Assembly: GCF_030866785.1 (NCBI RefSeq)
Contig: NZ_CP133018.1
Location: 248,001 to 312,000, forward strand
DNA length: 64,000 nt
Source of the DNA: Agromyces protaetiae
Lineage (GTDB): Bacteria; Actinomycetota; Actinomycetes; Actinomycetales; Microbacteriaceae
Direction: 5' to 3'
The stretch's first letter is position 1, and the number at the start of each line of letters is the position of its first letter. Of the stretch, positions 1 to 7,887 are shown in pieces. A model generated the notes under the pieces. The model had not been told where the DNA came from. It saw only the letters and a list, made by a program, of their open reading frames with translations, and ran no database searches. A program made the translations under genes and the position numbers.

Positions 1-1067
1 GCCATCCGCTGCGGTGCGGCCTGCGGGTCATCCTCGGCGGTGCCGAGGAGACGGGCATGGCCGACATGGAGCACTACGTGCGCACCGCACGGGTCCCCGA
101 GGTGTCGCTCGTGACGGACGGATTCTTCCCGGTGAACCACGTGCAACACGGCCGGATCGCGGTCGAGGTGCGACTGCCGTGGTCGCCGGCGGCCGGGGTC
201 CTGTCCACGGACGGGACCACCAACTCGGTGCCGGCACGAGCGCGGGCCAGGTTCGAGGACGCCGACGTGGTCGCCGGCCTGGAGCGCATCCTGCGTCTCG
301 GGGAGACACCGCGGGACGGTGTCCAGGCTCACCGGGAGGGGGAGGCGCTCGTCGTCGAGGCGGAGGGCATGGCCGGGCACCCGGCGTTCCCCGGCTCGAC
401 GGTGAACGCGGTGGCGGTGCTCGCCGAGTTCGTGCTGCGTTCCGGCGCGCTCTCGGGCACCGACCGGCTCGTGGCCGATCTGCTGGCACGGCTCCTCGGC
501 GACCAGTACGGCGTCGGGGCGGGTCTCGACCGGACCGACGATTCCGGCAGGCTGACCCTCAACGGCGGCGCGCTCGAGTGCCGGGACGGCGAGCTGCACC
601 TCACGATGACCATCCGTCATCCCGTGCGGCAGGAGGCGCGGGACATCCTGCGCCAGCTCGACACGCTGGTCGCGCCGCTCGGCGGCGCGGTCGAAGAACT
701 GAGCATCGTCCCGCCGCACGTGGTGCCGGCGGATGACCCGATCGTCGAGCTGCTCCGGGCGACCTTCGACGATGCGACGGGGGCGACGACCCGGCCGATG
801 GCCATGGGCGGCGGGACGCACGCCAGAGTCGTGCCGAACTCGCACACATTCGGTCCGGGCCTGTTCACCGATCAGGCCATCGAGTACGCCGCTCGGCGCC
901 AGGCCGGGTTCCTGCCGGCGGGGCACGGCGATCCGCACGGCCCCGACGAGTGCGTCGCGATCGACAACCTGCGCATGGCGTTCGGCATCTACGCCGTCGC
1001 GCTGACACGACTGGATGAGCTGACACGACTGGATGAGCTGGCGAGACTGGACGAGGTGGTGAGATGA
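1..1067 (+). CDS. M20 family dipeptidase (PepV/Sapep-like), 5' truncated by window edge
   Basis: The reading frame is open from base 3 and the gene clearly began before the window. Visible motifs are GGAEETGMADMEHY, matching the acidic metal-binding segment of M20 peptidases; SLVTDGFFPV, which supplies a further metal-ligand Asp region; and GGGTHAR near the C terminus, resembling the GGGTYAR segment of PepV-type dipeptidases. The family uses two zinc ions to cleave dipeptides in the cytoplasm. Only the C-terminal two thirds or so is present. The next two genes overlap it and encode oligopeptide ABC ATPases, so the operon probably imports and hydrolyses peptides. The extreme C terminus carries a threefold LTRLDE repeat that looks like recent slippage. 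Confidence 0.85.
   Translation, partial: HPLRCGLRVILGGAEETGMADMEHYVRTARVPEVSLVTDGFFPVNHVQHGRIAVEVRLPWSPAAGVLSTDGTTNSVPARARARFEDADVVAGLERILRLGETPRDGVQAHREGEALVVEAEGMAGHPAFPGSTVNAVAVLAEFVLRSGALSGTDRLVADLLARLLGDQYGVGAGLDRTDDSGRLTLNGGALECRDGELHLTMTIRHPVRQEARDILRQLDTLVAPLGGAVEELSIVPPHVVPADDPIVELLRATFDDATGATTRPMAMGGGTHARVVPNSHTFGPGLFTDQAIEYAARRQAGFLPAGHGDPHGPDECVAIDNLRMAFGIYAVALTRLDELTRLDELARLDEVVR
1002..1055 (+). repeat. 3 x 18-bp tandem repeat at the dipeptidase C terminus
   Basis: Units lie at 1002-1019, 1020-1037 and 1038-1055. The first two are identical (CTGACACGACTGGATGAG) and the third has diverged at three positions. Each encodes LTRLDE or LARLDE, in frame, extending the peptidase tail. 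Confidence 0.9.
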
Positions 1068-2101
1068 CCAACGACGCGATGACGCCGAAGGCTCCGCTCC
1101 TGGAGGTGCGCGGACTGAGCGTGGAGTTCCTGATCGGCGACGACCACGCCAGAGCGGTCGACGACGTCAGCTTCCGGGTCTACGAGGATGAGGTCCTCGG
1201 CGTGGTCGGCGAGTCGGGGTCGGGCAAGAGCGTCGCGATGGCGGCGCTCACCCAGCTGTTGCCGTCGAACGCGTCGATCCCGACCGGAGAGATCGTCTAC
1301 CGCGGCCGCGACCTGCTCGACCTGAGCGCCAAGCAGCTGCGGTCCGAGATCCGGGGCAGCGAGATCGCCACGATCTTCCAGGACCCGATGACCAGCCTGA
1401 ATCCCGTCATGACCGTCGGGGCGCAGATCGTGGAGGCGCTCCGCCTGCACGGCAGGTACTCGCGACGGGCGGCGAGGGAACGCGCCGTCGAACTGCTCGA
1501 GCTCGTCGGGATCCGGGACGCGCAGGACGCGTTCCGCCGGTATCCCCACGAATACTCGGGCGGGATGCGGCAGCGCGTGATGATCTCGATCGCCGTGGCA
1601 TCCGACCCCTCGCTGATCATCGCGGACGAGCCGACGACGGCGCTCGACGTCACCATTCAGCGCCAGGTGATCGACGTGCTCGTCCAGCTCCGCGCGCAGC
1701 GGCACACGAGCGTGATCTTCATCAGCCACGACCTCGACCTCGTCGCCGACATCGCCGACCGCATCGTCATCATGTACGCGGGTCAGATCGTCGAATCGGG
1801 TTCGGTGCGCGACATCTTCGACAACCCGTTGCATCCGTACACCAAGCTCCTGCTGCGCTCCGTGCCGCAGTCGACGAAGGATCGCGGCGAGCTCCCGACG
1901 ATCGCCGGCTCCGTTCCGGCGATCCTCGACATCCCGCGCGGCACCTGCCGGATCGCCCCGCGAGTCCCGTGGCTGCCTGACGACGCGCACGAGGAGGCCC
2001 CCGAGCTGCGGGAGGTCGAGCCCGGTCACGCGGTGCGCTGCGTCTGCTATCGATCGTTCACGTACCCGGATCCGTCTGAGATGAGTGAGGAGGCGGCGTG
2101 A
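1064..2101 (+). CDS. dppD: Oligopeptide/dipeptide ABC transporter ATP-binding protein, DppD/OppD type
   Basis: A 345-residue cytoplasmic ATPase that would energise peptide uptake with an inner-membrane permease pair encoded outside the window. It shows Walker A GESGSGKS, Q-loop FQDPMTSLNP (typical of peptide importers), signature YSGGMRQR, Walker B LIIADEP followed by TTALDV, and the H-loop FISHDL. The C-terminal OppD/DppD extension is present, but its usual cysteine-rich GCPFAPRCP segment appears as GTCRIAPRVPW with a later CVC. The ATG start overlaps the upstream stop (ATGA), so translation is probably coupled to the dipeptidase. The symbol reflects family, not proven substrate. Confidence 0.9.
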   Translation: MTNDAMTPKAPLLEVRGLSVEFLIGDDHARAVDDVSFRVYEDEVLGVVGESGSGKSVAMAALTQLLPSNASIPTGEIVYRGRDLLDLSAKQLRSEIRGSEIATIFQDPMTSLNPVMTVGAQIVEALRLHGRYSRRAARERAVELLELVGIRDAQDAFRRYPHEYSGGMRQRVMISIAVASDPSLIIADEPTTALDVTIQRQVIDVLVQLRAQRHTSVIFISHDLDLVADIADRIVIMYAGQIVESGSVRDIFDNPLHPYTKLLLRSVPQSTKDRGELPTIAGSVPAILDIPRGTCRIAPRVPWLPDDAHEEAPELREVEPGHAVRCVCYRSFTYPDPSEMSEEAA

Positions 2102-2916
2102 TGACCGAACCGATTCTCGAGGTGCGCGACGTGCGGAAGACGTTCCGGACCGGTGGATCCGGGCCGTTCTCACCGAAACGCGAGGTGCACGCGGTCAACG
2201 GCGTGTCATTCGACCTGCGTGCCGGCGAGACGCTGGGCATCGTGGGCGAGTCGGGGAGTGGCAAGTCCACGCTCGGCCGTCTCGTGACGAGCCTGATCCC
2301 GCCGACGAGTGGAACCGTGCGCTTCAAAGGGCAGGAGATGACGACCGCGTCGTCCGACGAGATGCGCCGCATCCGCAAGCACATCCAGATGATCTTCCAG
2401 AACCCGCTGGCGAGTCTGAGTCCGCGGCGCATGATCATCGACTCGCTCACCGAGCCGATGGAGGTCTTCAAGATCGGCACCCGCGTCGAGCGCGTCGAAC
2501 GCGCGATGGAGCTGCTCGAGGAGGTCGGGCTGAAGCGCGCGTACGCGACCCGGTACCCCCACGAGTTCTCGGGCGGCCAGTGCCAGCGGATCAACATCGC
2601 CCGCGCCCTCATGCTGGCGCCCGACCTGCTCGTGTGCGACGAGCCCGTGTCGGCCCTCGACGTCTCGGTCCAGGCCCAGGTGATCAATCTGCTGACCCGC
2701 CTGCAGCGCGAGCACGGGCTGAGCTACATCATCGTGTCGCACGATCTCAACGTCATCAGGTACATCTGCGACACGATCGCGGTCATGCAGCGCGGCGAGA
2801 TCGTCGAGTACGGGCCGGCAGAGCGCGTCTACGAGGACCCGCAGCACGACTACACGAAGACCCTGCTCGCCGCGATCCCGGGTGCGGCCCGGCACGCGGA
2901 TCGGACCGAGCCGTGA
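2098..2916 (+). CDS. dppF: Oligopeptide/dipeptide ABC transporter ATP-binding protein, DppF/OppF type
   Basis: A 272-residue partner ATPase of the preceding gene. Motifs seen are Walker A GESGSGKS, Q-loop FQNPLASLSPR, signature FSGGQCQR, Walker B LLVCDEP with VSALDV, and H-loop IVSHDL. The C-terminal extension is shorter than in many DppF proteins. The start is GTG at 2098, or ATG at 2101; either way it overlaps the dppD stop. It ends seven bases before the convergent decarboxylase gene and no hairpin is visible between the stops. Confidence 0.9.
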   Translation: MMTEPILEVRDVRKTFRTGGSGPFSPKREVHAVNGVSFDLRAGETLGIVGESGSGKSTLGRLVTSLIPPTSGTVRFKGQEMTTASSDEMRRIRKHIQMIFQNPLASLSPRRMIIDSLTEPMEVFKIGTRVERVERAMELLEEVGLKRAYATRYPHEFSGGQCQRINIARALMLAPDLLVCDEPVSALDVSVQAQVINLLTRLQREHGLSYIIVSHDLNVIRYICDTIAVMQRGEIVEYGPAERVYEDPQHDYTKTLLAAIPGAARHADRTEP

Positions 2917-2923
2917 GCGGCGA

Positions 2924-4351
2924 TCACTGCATGGAGTCGAGAATCGCGACGAGCTGCGCGAACGTGGTGCGCGGATTGAGGATCGCGAACCGGGTGTTCG
3001 GGCGGCCCGCGTGCGAGCTCGGCACCACGAAGGCGCGCTGTTCGTCGAGCAGACGCTGTGACCACGCGTCGTAGTCGGCCTTGGTCCACCCGTCGCGCTC
3101 GAACACGACGATGGAGAGCTGCGGGTCGCGCACGAGTGTGAAGCCGGGCCGCGCGGCGATCTCGGCCGCGATATCGGCCGCGAGCCGGATGGAGGCGCCG
3201 ATCGCCTCGCGGTAGGCGGCGGCGCCGTAGGTCGCGAGCGAGAACCAGAGCGGCAGTCCACGTGCCCGCCGCGTGAGGTGCGCCGCGTAGTCCGACGGGC
3301 TCCATTCGCTCGCCTCGGTGAGCGTGTCGAGGTACTCGGCGTGCTGCGTGTGCGCGCGGCGGCCGGCCTCCGGGTCACGATAGATGAGTGCGCACGCGTC
3401 GAACGGCGCGAACAGCCATTTGTGCGGGTCGACGATCGCCGAGTCGGCGTGCTCGACGCCCGCGAACCGATCGCGCGCGAGCGGCGACAGCATGGCGGCG
3501 AGGCCGTACGCCCCGTCGACGTGCAACCAGAAGTCGTGGTCGGCTTTGAGCGCCGCGATCGACGCGAGGTCGTCGACGATCCCGAAGTTCGTCGAGCCCC
3601 CGGTCGCGACGACGGCGAAGACGGATGCCCCGTGTTCGGCGAGCGCCTCGCGCACCGCCTCCCCGCGGAGCGCGCCGTCACGTCCGGGAGCGACCGTCAC
3701 GATCTCGACGTCCATGACCCGTGCCGCCGACGCGATCGACGAGTGCGCCTCGGCGCTGCACACGACCTTCCAGCGGCTCGGCTGCTCGCGACCCGCCTCG
3801 GCGGCCGAGAGTCGCGCCGCCTCGCGCGCCGCGACCAGTGCCGAGAGATTGCCGAGCGTGCCGCCCTGGACGAAGACGCCGCCCGCACCGGACGGTAGGC
3901 CGAACTCGTTGGCGAGCCACGTGAGCACCTCGTTCTCGGCGTGCACCGCGCCGGCGCCCTCGAGCCACGAGCCGCCGTAGAGCGCGCTCGCCGAGACGAC
4001 CAGGTCGAACGCGATCGACGCCTTCGTCGGCGCGGTCGGGATGAACGAGAGGTACTGCGGGTGGTCGGTCGTGATGCACGCGGGCGCGAGCGCGTGTTCG
4101 AAGATCGATACGGCGCGCGCGGCGCCGATGCCGTCCTCGTGGATCGTTCGCCCGGCGAGTCGCGCGAGCTCGAGCGGGGCGAGCGGCTTGTCGAGCGGCG
4201 TGTCGGTGTCGAGGATGCGCCGACGCGAGTAGTCGAGCACGAGGTCGACGAGCTGGGTGTTCTCGGCGGTGACCTCGTGCATGCGCGCGGCGAGGTTCGC
4301 CGCGGCGGGCCGGCCGGAGTCGGGTTCGGCGGCGTGGTCGGTGATGGTCAC
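2924..4351 (-). CDS. Pyridoxal-dependent decarboxylase (aromatic-L-amino-acid / glutamate decarboxylase family)
   Basis: A PLP group II decarboxylase of 475 residues from the chosen GTG at 4351. That start has a GAGAGGA ribosome-binding site at good spacing; a longer open frame reaches 4456 but lacks such a site. DPHKWL holds the Schiff-base lysine (about residue 311), HVDGAYG supplies the Asp that binds the pyridine nitrogen (about 279), and EAHSS supplies the His stacking on PLP. Members decarboxylate aromatic amino acids, glutamate or 2,4-diaminobutyrate. Substrate cannot be read from the sequence. It is transcribed away from a divergent secreted-protein gene across about 190 bp of comparatively AT-rich DNA. 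Confidence 0.85.
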   Translation of the reverse strand: MTITDHAAEPDSGRPAAANLAARMHEVTAENTQLVDLVLDYSRRRILDTDTPLDKPLAPLELARLAGRTIHEDGIGAARAVSIFEHALAPACITTDHPQYLSFIPTAPTKASIAFDLVVSASALYGGSWLEGAGAVHAENEVLTWLANEFGLPSGAGGVFVQGGTLGNLSALVAAREAARLSAAEAGREQPSRWKVVCSAEAHSSIASAARVMDVEIVTVAPGRDGALRGEAVREALAEHGASVFAVVATGGSTNFGIVDDLASIAALKADHDFWLHVDGAYGLAAMLSPLARDRFAGVEHADSAIVDPHKWLFAPFDACALIYRDPEAGRRAHTQHAEYLDTLTEASEWSPSDYAAHLTRRARGLPLWFSLATYGAAAYREAIGASIRLAADIAAEIAARPGFTLVRDPQLSIVVFERDGWTKADYDAWSQRLLDEQRAFVVPSSHAGRPNTRFAILNPRTTFAQLVAILDSMQ

Positions 4352-4490
4352 GGCGGGTCCTCTCGCTCGCGGCGTGGGCAGTCGCACAGCAGCGTCGCAC
4401 ACACTGGGCTCCGCGCAAAATGCGCGCGTGTTTCTCGCAAGCAGCACAACAAACACGCGTTATCACGCGTCAAGAGTCATGAAAACTGCG

Positions 4491-4537
4491 TGCGGCCTGA
4501 AGCCGCAGAGTTCCGACGTGTAACATACTGATATGCT
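4491..4537 (+). promoter_or_regulatory. Divergent intergenic region with hairpin and putative leaderless promoter
   Basis: The 4352-4543 gap is noticeably AT-richer than its surroundings. TGCGGC at 4491-4496 pairs with GCCGCA at 4502-4507. A TATGCT hexamer at 4532-4537 ends six bases before the ATG at 4544, the geometry of an actinobacterial leaderless transcript. No ribosome-binding site precedes that ATG. Confidence 0.5.
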
Positions 4538-4543
4538 TGCCTG

Positions 4544-4981
4544 ATGAGTAACCAACGTCAGGTTCGCGCCGGGGCTCTCGCAGTGGCTGTAGGTGCCGCG
4601 CTCGTCTCGGCCGTCGGAATTCCGGCGCCGGCGCACGCCGCCGAGGGCGATACCTGGACGGTGGGCGATCGGTACTACGAGGTCGTCTTCGACCGCACCA
4701 TCCCGGCGCACGAGAACGCGGACTGGCGCGCCTCGTGCCCCGACTCGCACCCGTACCTCGACGCGGGCGTCGGCACCAGCGAGCTCACGTCGATGGGGAA
4801 GGGTGTCGAAGTCCATCGCAGCAGCTGGAAGGTCGAGGCGTGGCAGACCGGCCATCAGGCCTGGCCTGATGGCACCGCCTCGGCGAGCTGGGGCACGGCG
4901 AGGAACTGGCTCGTCGGCGACGACGCGATCCGGCTCACGATGGTCTGCACCTGGACGTTCGCCAACGCCTGGCGCCCCTGA
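4544..4981 (+). CDS. Small secreted protein of unknown function
   Basis: A 145-residue protein with a clear Sec signal peptide: a basic N terminus, a hydrophobic stretch of alternating Ala and Val, and a probable cleavage site after PAHA around residue 32. The mature part, about 110 residues, is rich in Trp and contains two Cys residues that could form a disulfide (RASCPDSH and TMVCTW). I do not recognise a family. Start evidence is the TATGCT -10 box six bases upstream rather than a ribosome-binding site. It is convergent with the CDGSH gene, separated by only three bases. Confidence 0.75.
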   Translation: MSNQRQVRAGALAVAVGAALVSAVGIPAPAHAAEGDTWTVGDRYYEVVFDRTIPAHENADWRASCPDSHPYLDAGVGTSELTSMGKGVEVHRSSWKVEAWQTGHQAWPDGTASASWGTARNWLVGDDAIRLTMVCTWTFANAWRP

Positions 4982-4984
4982 CCG

Positions 4985-5236
4985 TCAGCTCGAGGAGCTG
5001 GAGTCGTCGTACACGACCGCTGCGGTGCGCTCCGGTGGGACGGTCCGGAACCCGATGAGCTTGTGGCTGCCGTCGCAGAACGGGCGGATCGCGGAGGCGC
5101 CGCACCGGCAGAGCGCGACCGTCCTCCGGTGCGGATCGACCGGCTCGCCCTGCTCATCGAGGATCTCGACTTCGCCGCGCACGATGAGCGGGCCATTCGG
5201 GCAGGCGAACACGGAGGGCGCGGCCGCATGCGTCAT
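4985..5236 (-). CDS. CDGSH-type iron-sulfur protein
   Basis: An 83-residue protein with the complete CDGSH zinc-finger-like motif CRCGASAIRPFCDGSH (residues 43-58), which binds a [2Fe-2S] cluster through three Cys and one His. The family includes mitoNEET-like redox or cluster-transfer proteins. The ATG overlaps the stop of the upstream gene (ATGA), and that gene encodes a haem-oxygenase-like diiron-type protein, so the two are probably translated together and may act as an electron-transfer pair. The C terminus ends in five serines. Confidence 0.88.
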   Translation of the reverse strand: MTHAAAPSVFACPNGPLIVRGEVEILDEQGEPVDPHRRTVALCRCGASAIRPFCDGSHKLIGFRTVPPERTAAVVYDDSSSSS

Positions 5237-6300
5237 GGCGCCGCCTCCTCCGAAGCCACCGGCTTCCTCAGGGCGGAGCCGCCGCCTTCGAAGGCCGAGC
5301 GGATGCTGCCCCAGAGGCGGCCGTCGACGGTCAGGCACGCGGATGCCCCGAAGAGGACCTCGTCCGCGAGTGCGGGCTCGTCCTCGGTGAGGCCGCCCCC
5401 TAGATCGCGCGCGGCGATCTGCTCGTGCACCGCGTCGGCCTCGACGTGCTCGTCGAAGTACTCGGCGGCCTCGTCGTCGAAGCCGAGCCTGCGCAGACCT
5501 GCCGCGTACGCCTTGCACGGGATCGACGAGGTCATCTCGTACGCGGCGAGGTGCCCGGCGATCGCGCCGCGGAGCCGGCGCTGCAGGCCGAACATCGACA
5601 TGAGGTTCATGGACGAGTACACGAGCGCCGGGACGTGATCGGCGTATGCGCCGTAGCGGTCGTCGAGCCCCATCGAGCGCATGGTCTTCGCGAAGATCTC
5701 GGCGTGCAACCGATCCGCCCGGCCCCCGCCGTACTCGTCGGCCTGGATCTCGACGAGCGCGGCCTTCGCGCGTCCGTGCAGCCGGGGGATGGCCCAGCTG
5801 TGCGGGTCCGCTTCCTTGAGCGTGTAGATCGAGCGATGCACCATCACCTCGCGCACCTGCTCGGCGGTCGCGTCGCGCTCGACCCACGTGGAGAGGCCGG
5901 GTCCGTCGTCGGCGTCCTCGACCAGCGCGAAGAGCGCCTCAGGGATGTCGCGCGTCGCGTGCGGCTGCGGGATGACCTCGCGCAGCTCGGCCTCGTAGGC
6001 GCGTTCGATCTCGCGCCGGAACGCGAGGACGCCCGGCTCCCATTCGAGGTCGTCCTCGACCCCTTCGACGCCGCCGTAGTGCAGCTCGTACAGGAGGAAG
6101 AGTGCGAGCTGCACGTCATCGTCCTCGAGCAGGCTCGGCGAACGGCGGGCGGCGGCCGCCGCGACGCGCGGGTCGAGCTCGACGGGAGCGGTGCCGAGCA
6201 GGCGCTGGAGCACGAGTTCGCTCACCTCGCCACGGGCCTCCGGTGGCCGCATGGGCCAGCGCTCGCCGGTTCGAACGACTCCCGGTGCCGAGATCGTCAC
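5233..6300 (-). CDS. Iron-containing redox enzyme family protein (haem-oxygenase-like fold)
   Basis: A 355-residue helical protein. The GTG start at 6300 has a strong GAGGGGG ribosome-binding site; an alternative ATG lies at 6252. Family features are histidine- and acid-rich helices such as LYELHYGGVEGVEDDLEWEP (residues about 71-90), EIQADEYGGG (about 184-193) and EYFDEHVEADAVHEQ (about 277-291), which carry potential metal ligands in haem-oxygenase-like diiron oxidases. It is translationally coupled to the downstream CDGSH protein, which may supply electrons. Natural substrate unknown. Confidence 0.8.
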   Translation of the reverse strand: MTISAPGVVRTGERWPMRPPEARGEVSELVLQRLLGTAPVELDPRVAAAAARRSPSLLEDDDVQLALFLLYELHYGGVEGVEDDLEWEPGVLAFRREIERAYEAELREVIPQPHATRDIPEALFALVEDADDGPGLSTWVERDATAEQVREVMVHRSIYTLKEADPHSWAIPRLHGRAKAALVEIQADEYGGGRADRLHAEIFAKTMRSMGLDDRYGAYADHVPALVYSSMNLMSMFGLQRRLRGAIAGHLAAYEMTSSIPCKAYAAGLRRLGFDDEAAEYFDEHVEADAVHEQIAARDLGGGLTEDEPALADEVLFGASACLTVDGRLWGSIRSAFEGGGSALRKPVASEEAAP

Positions 6301-6440
6301 GTGTGCCCCCTCAGTGTGATGCTGCTCGCCTCACGGTAGGCACGGGAGACCCGCGGGGAACGGGGCTTGACCGTCTCGGAGCGAGAGGTGTAGCCGCACG
6401 CGCACAGGCCGCTGTCGGTCGGGCGGTGCACACTGGACCG

Positions 6441-7358
6441 GTGCTCGCTCCGCATTCGCACGAGTGGCGGCCGAGGCATCCGACCGATCTGCACCAGACC
6501 GTCGGCAGCCTCCGCCGCGGGCCGGGCGACCCCACGTACGTCGGCGACGCGGCCGGTGCCGTCTGGCGCACGACGCGCACGGTCGCCGGCTCGGCGACGA
6601 TCCGGCTCACGCAGCCCGCACCCGATCTGCTGCGCTGCGAGGGGTGGGGTGACGGCGCCGCGCTCGCCGTGGCGCAGGCGCCCGAGCTGCTCGGCGATCG
6701 CGACGATCCGACGGGGTTCGAGCCGCGCCTCGACCTCCTCCGCGACGCCCACCGCCGCAACGCGGGGCTGCGCATCCCGCGCACGGCGGCGGTCTTCGAG
6801 GCACTGGTGCCGGCGATCCTCGAGCAGAAGATCATCACGCTTCAGGCGCACGCCTCCTGGCGCCGGCTCGTGCAGCGGTTCGGCGATCCGGCTCCCGGCC
6901 CGGTGCCGCGACCGATGTTCGTCGTGCCGGCCGCCGAGACCTGGGCGGACGTGCCGACCTGGGAATGGCATCGCGCCAACGTCGACCCGAGGCGCGCCCG
7001 CACGATCGTGAACGCGGCGCACTTCGCCGCGAAGATCGACGCGGCGGCCGACCTGTCGGCCGAGGGTGCGGCGGCGCGCCTCATGCTCTTCCCGGGGATC
7101 GGCCCGTGGACCGCCGCCGAGGTCGCGCAGCGCGCGCTCGGCGATGCCGACGCGGTGTCGGTCGGCGACTTCCACCTCTCGAACCACGTCGGTCACGCGC
7201 TGTACGGTCGCGACATGTCCGACGACGAGATGCTCGAGGCGCTCGCGCCCTGGGCGGGGCACCGCTACCGGGTCATCCGGCTCCTGTTCGCCGCCCGCGT
7301 GCCCGGCCGTCCGAGGCGCGGCCCGCGCCTCGCCTTCGTCGACCACACCGGGCACTGA
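6441..7358 (+). CDS. DNA-3-methyladenine glycosylase, AlkA-like (HhH-GPD)
   Basis: A base-excision-repair glycosylase of 305 residues. The helix-hairpin-helix LFPGIGPWTAAEV is at residues 216-228 and is followed by VGDFHL, whose Asp (about 243) matches the catalytic aspartate of the HhH-GPD superfamily. ILEQKIITLQA, at about 119-129, resembles the conserved helix of AlkA proteins. The open frame extends upstream, but the GTG at 6441 is preferred because the upstream part is antisense to the previous gene's promoter, and a CACACT hexamer ends six bases before it, suggesting a leaderless mRNA. No adjacent alkylation-response gene is visible. Confidence 0.82.
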   Translation: MLAPHSHEWRPRHPTDLHQTVGSLRRGPGDPTYVGDAAGAVWRTTRTVAGSATIRLTQPAPDLLRCEGWGDGAALAVAQAPELLGDRDDPTGFEPRLDLLRDAHRRNAGLRIPRTAAVFEALVPAILEQKIITLQAHASWRRLVQRFGDPAPGPVPRPMFVVPAAETWADVPTWEWHRANVDPRRARTIVNAAHFAAKIDAAADLSAEGAAARLMLFPGIGPWTAAEVAQRALGDADAVSVGDFHLSNHVGHALYGRDMSDDEMLEALAPWAGHRYRVIRLLFAARVPGRPRRGPRLAFVDHTGH

Positions 7359-7375
7359 CGCATCCCCGGCGCTCG

Positions 7376-7789
7376 CTACTCGGCCGACGCGGCGGCGCGA
7401 TCGCGCGCCGCATCCTGCGCGTGCCCCCACTCGGCCAACGGCTGCAGCAGCTCGATGAGCTGGATGGCGCGCGAGCTGGGTGTGTAGCTGACGGTGACCG
7501 GCGTGGTCGCCCGCACATGGCGCTCGATGAGCCGCTCGGCCTCGAGTTCGCGCAGCCGAGCGGCGAGCAGCCGATCCGAGATGCCGGCGATGTGCGCGCG
7601 GTACTCGGAGAACCGGCGGGCGCCGCGCACGCCGGCGAGCAGGATGGCCGCGTTCCACTTGCGGCCCGCGAACTCGACCGATGCCGTGAACCTGCGGCAC
7701 GCCTCTTCATCGATCTGCCCCAGCTCGTGCAGTCGCGCGCTGCTGCGGTGCCGGGCGAGGTCGTCGATGGGAACGTGCGACTCCTGCAT
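7376..7789 (-). CDS. HxlR-type winged-helix transcriptional regulator
   Basis: A 137-residue single-domain regulator. FAGRKWNAAILLAGVRGARRFSEYRAHIAGIS is split across residues 40-71 and followed by LLAARLRELEAERLI, the canonical HxlR helix-turn-helix and wing region. HxlR proteins dimerise and commonly sense electrophiles or redox stress. The start has a strong AAGGAGAT site. A perfect 15-bp palindrome lies 15 bases upstream of the start, between this gene and the divergent flavoprotein fusion, so it very likely represses itself and that gene. Confidence 0.9.
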   Translation of the reverse strand: MQESHVPIDDLARHRSSARLHELGQIDEEACRRFTASVEFAGRKWNAAILLAGVRGARRFSEYRAHIAGISDRLLAARLRELEAERLIERHVRATTPVTVSYTPSSRAIQLIELLQPLAEWGHAQDAARDRAAASAE

Positions 7790-7803
7790 GCGGATCTCCT
7801 TCG

Positions 7804-7818
7804 CTTACTTCAAGTAAG
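7804..7818. promoter_or_regulatory. Putative HxlR operator
   Basis: CTTACTTCAAGTAAG is a perfect inverted repeat with seven-base arms around a central C. It sits between the divergent HxlR and flavoprotein genes. A further CTTAC half-like element follows at 7822-7826. ACTT/AAGT spacing is typical of HxlR-family sites. Confidence 0.75.
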
Positions 7819-7887
7819 TAGCTTACCTCACATCTGCGGTTGGCCGGCAATGGACGCAGGATGGGAGCACCCCACGATCGGAGCACG

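Noticed and set aside
4339..4456. Longer N terminus for the PLP decarboxylase
   Set aside because: The extra 35 residues lack family features, and the GTG at 4351 has a GAGAGGA site.
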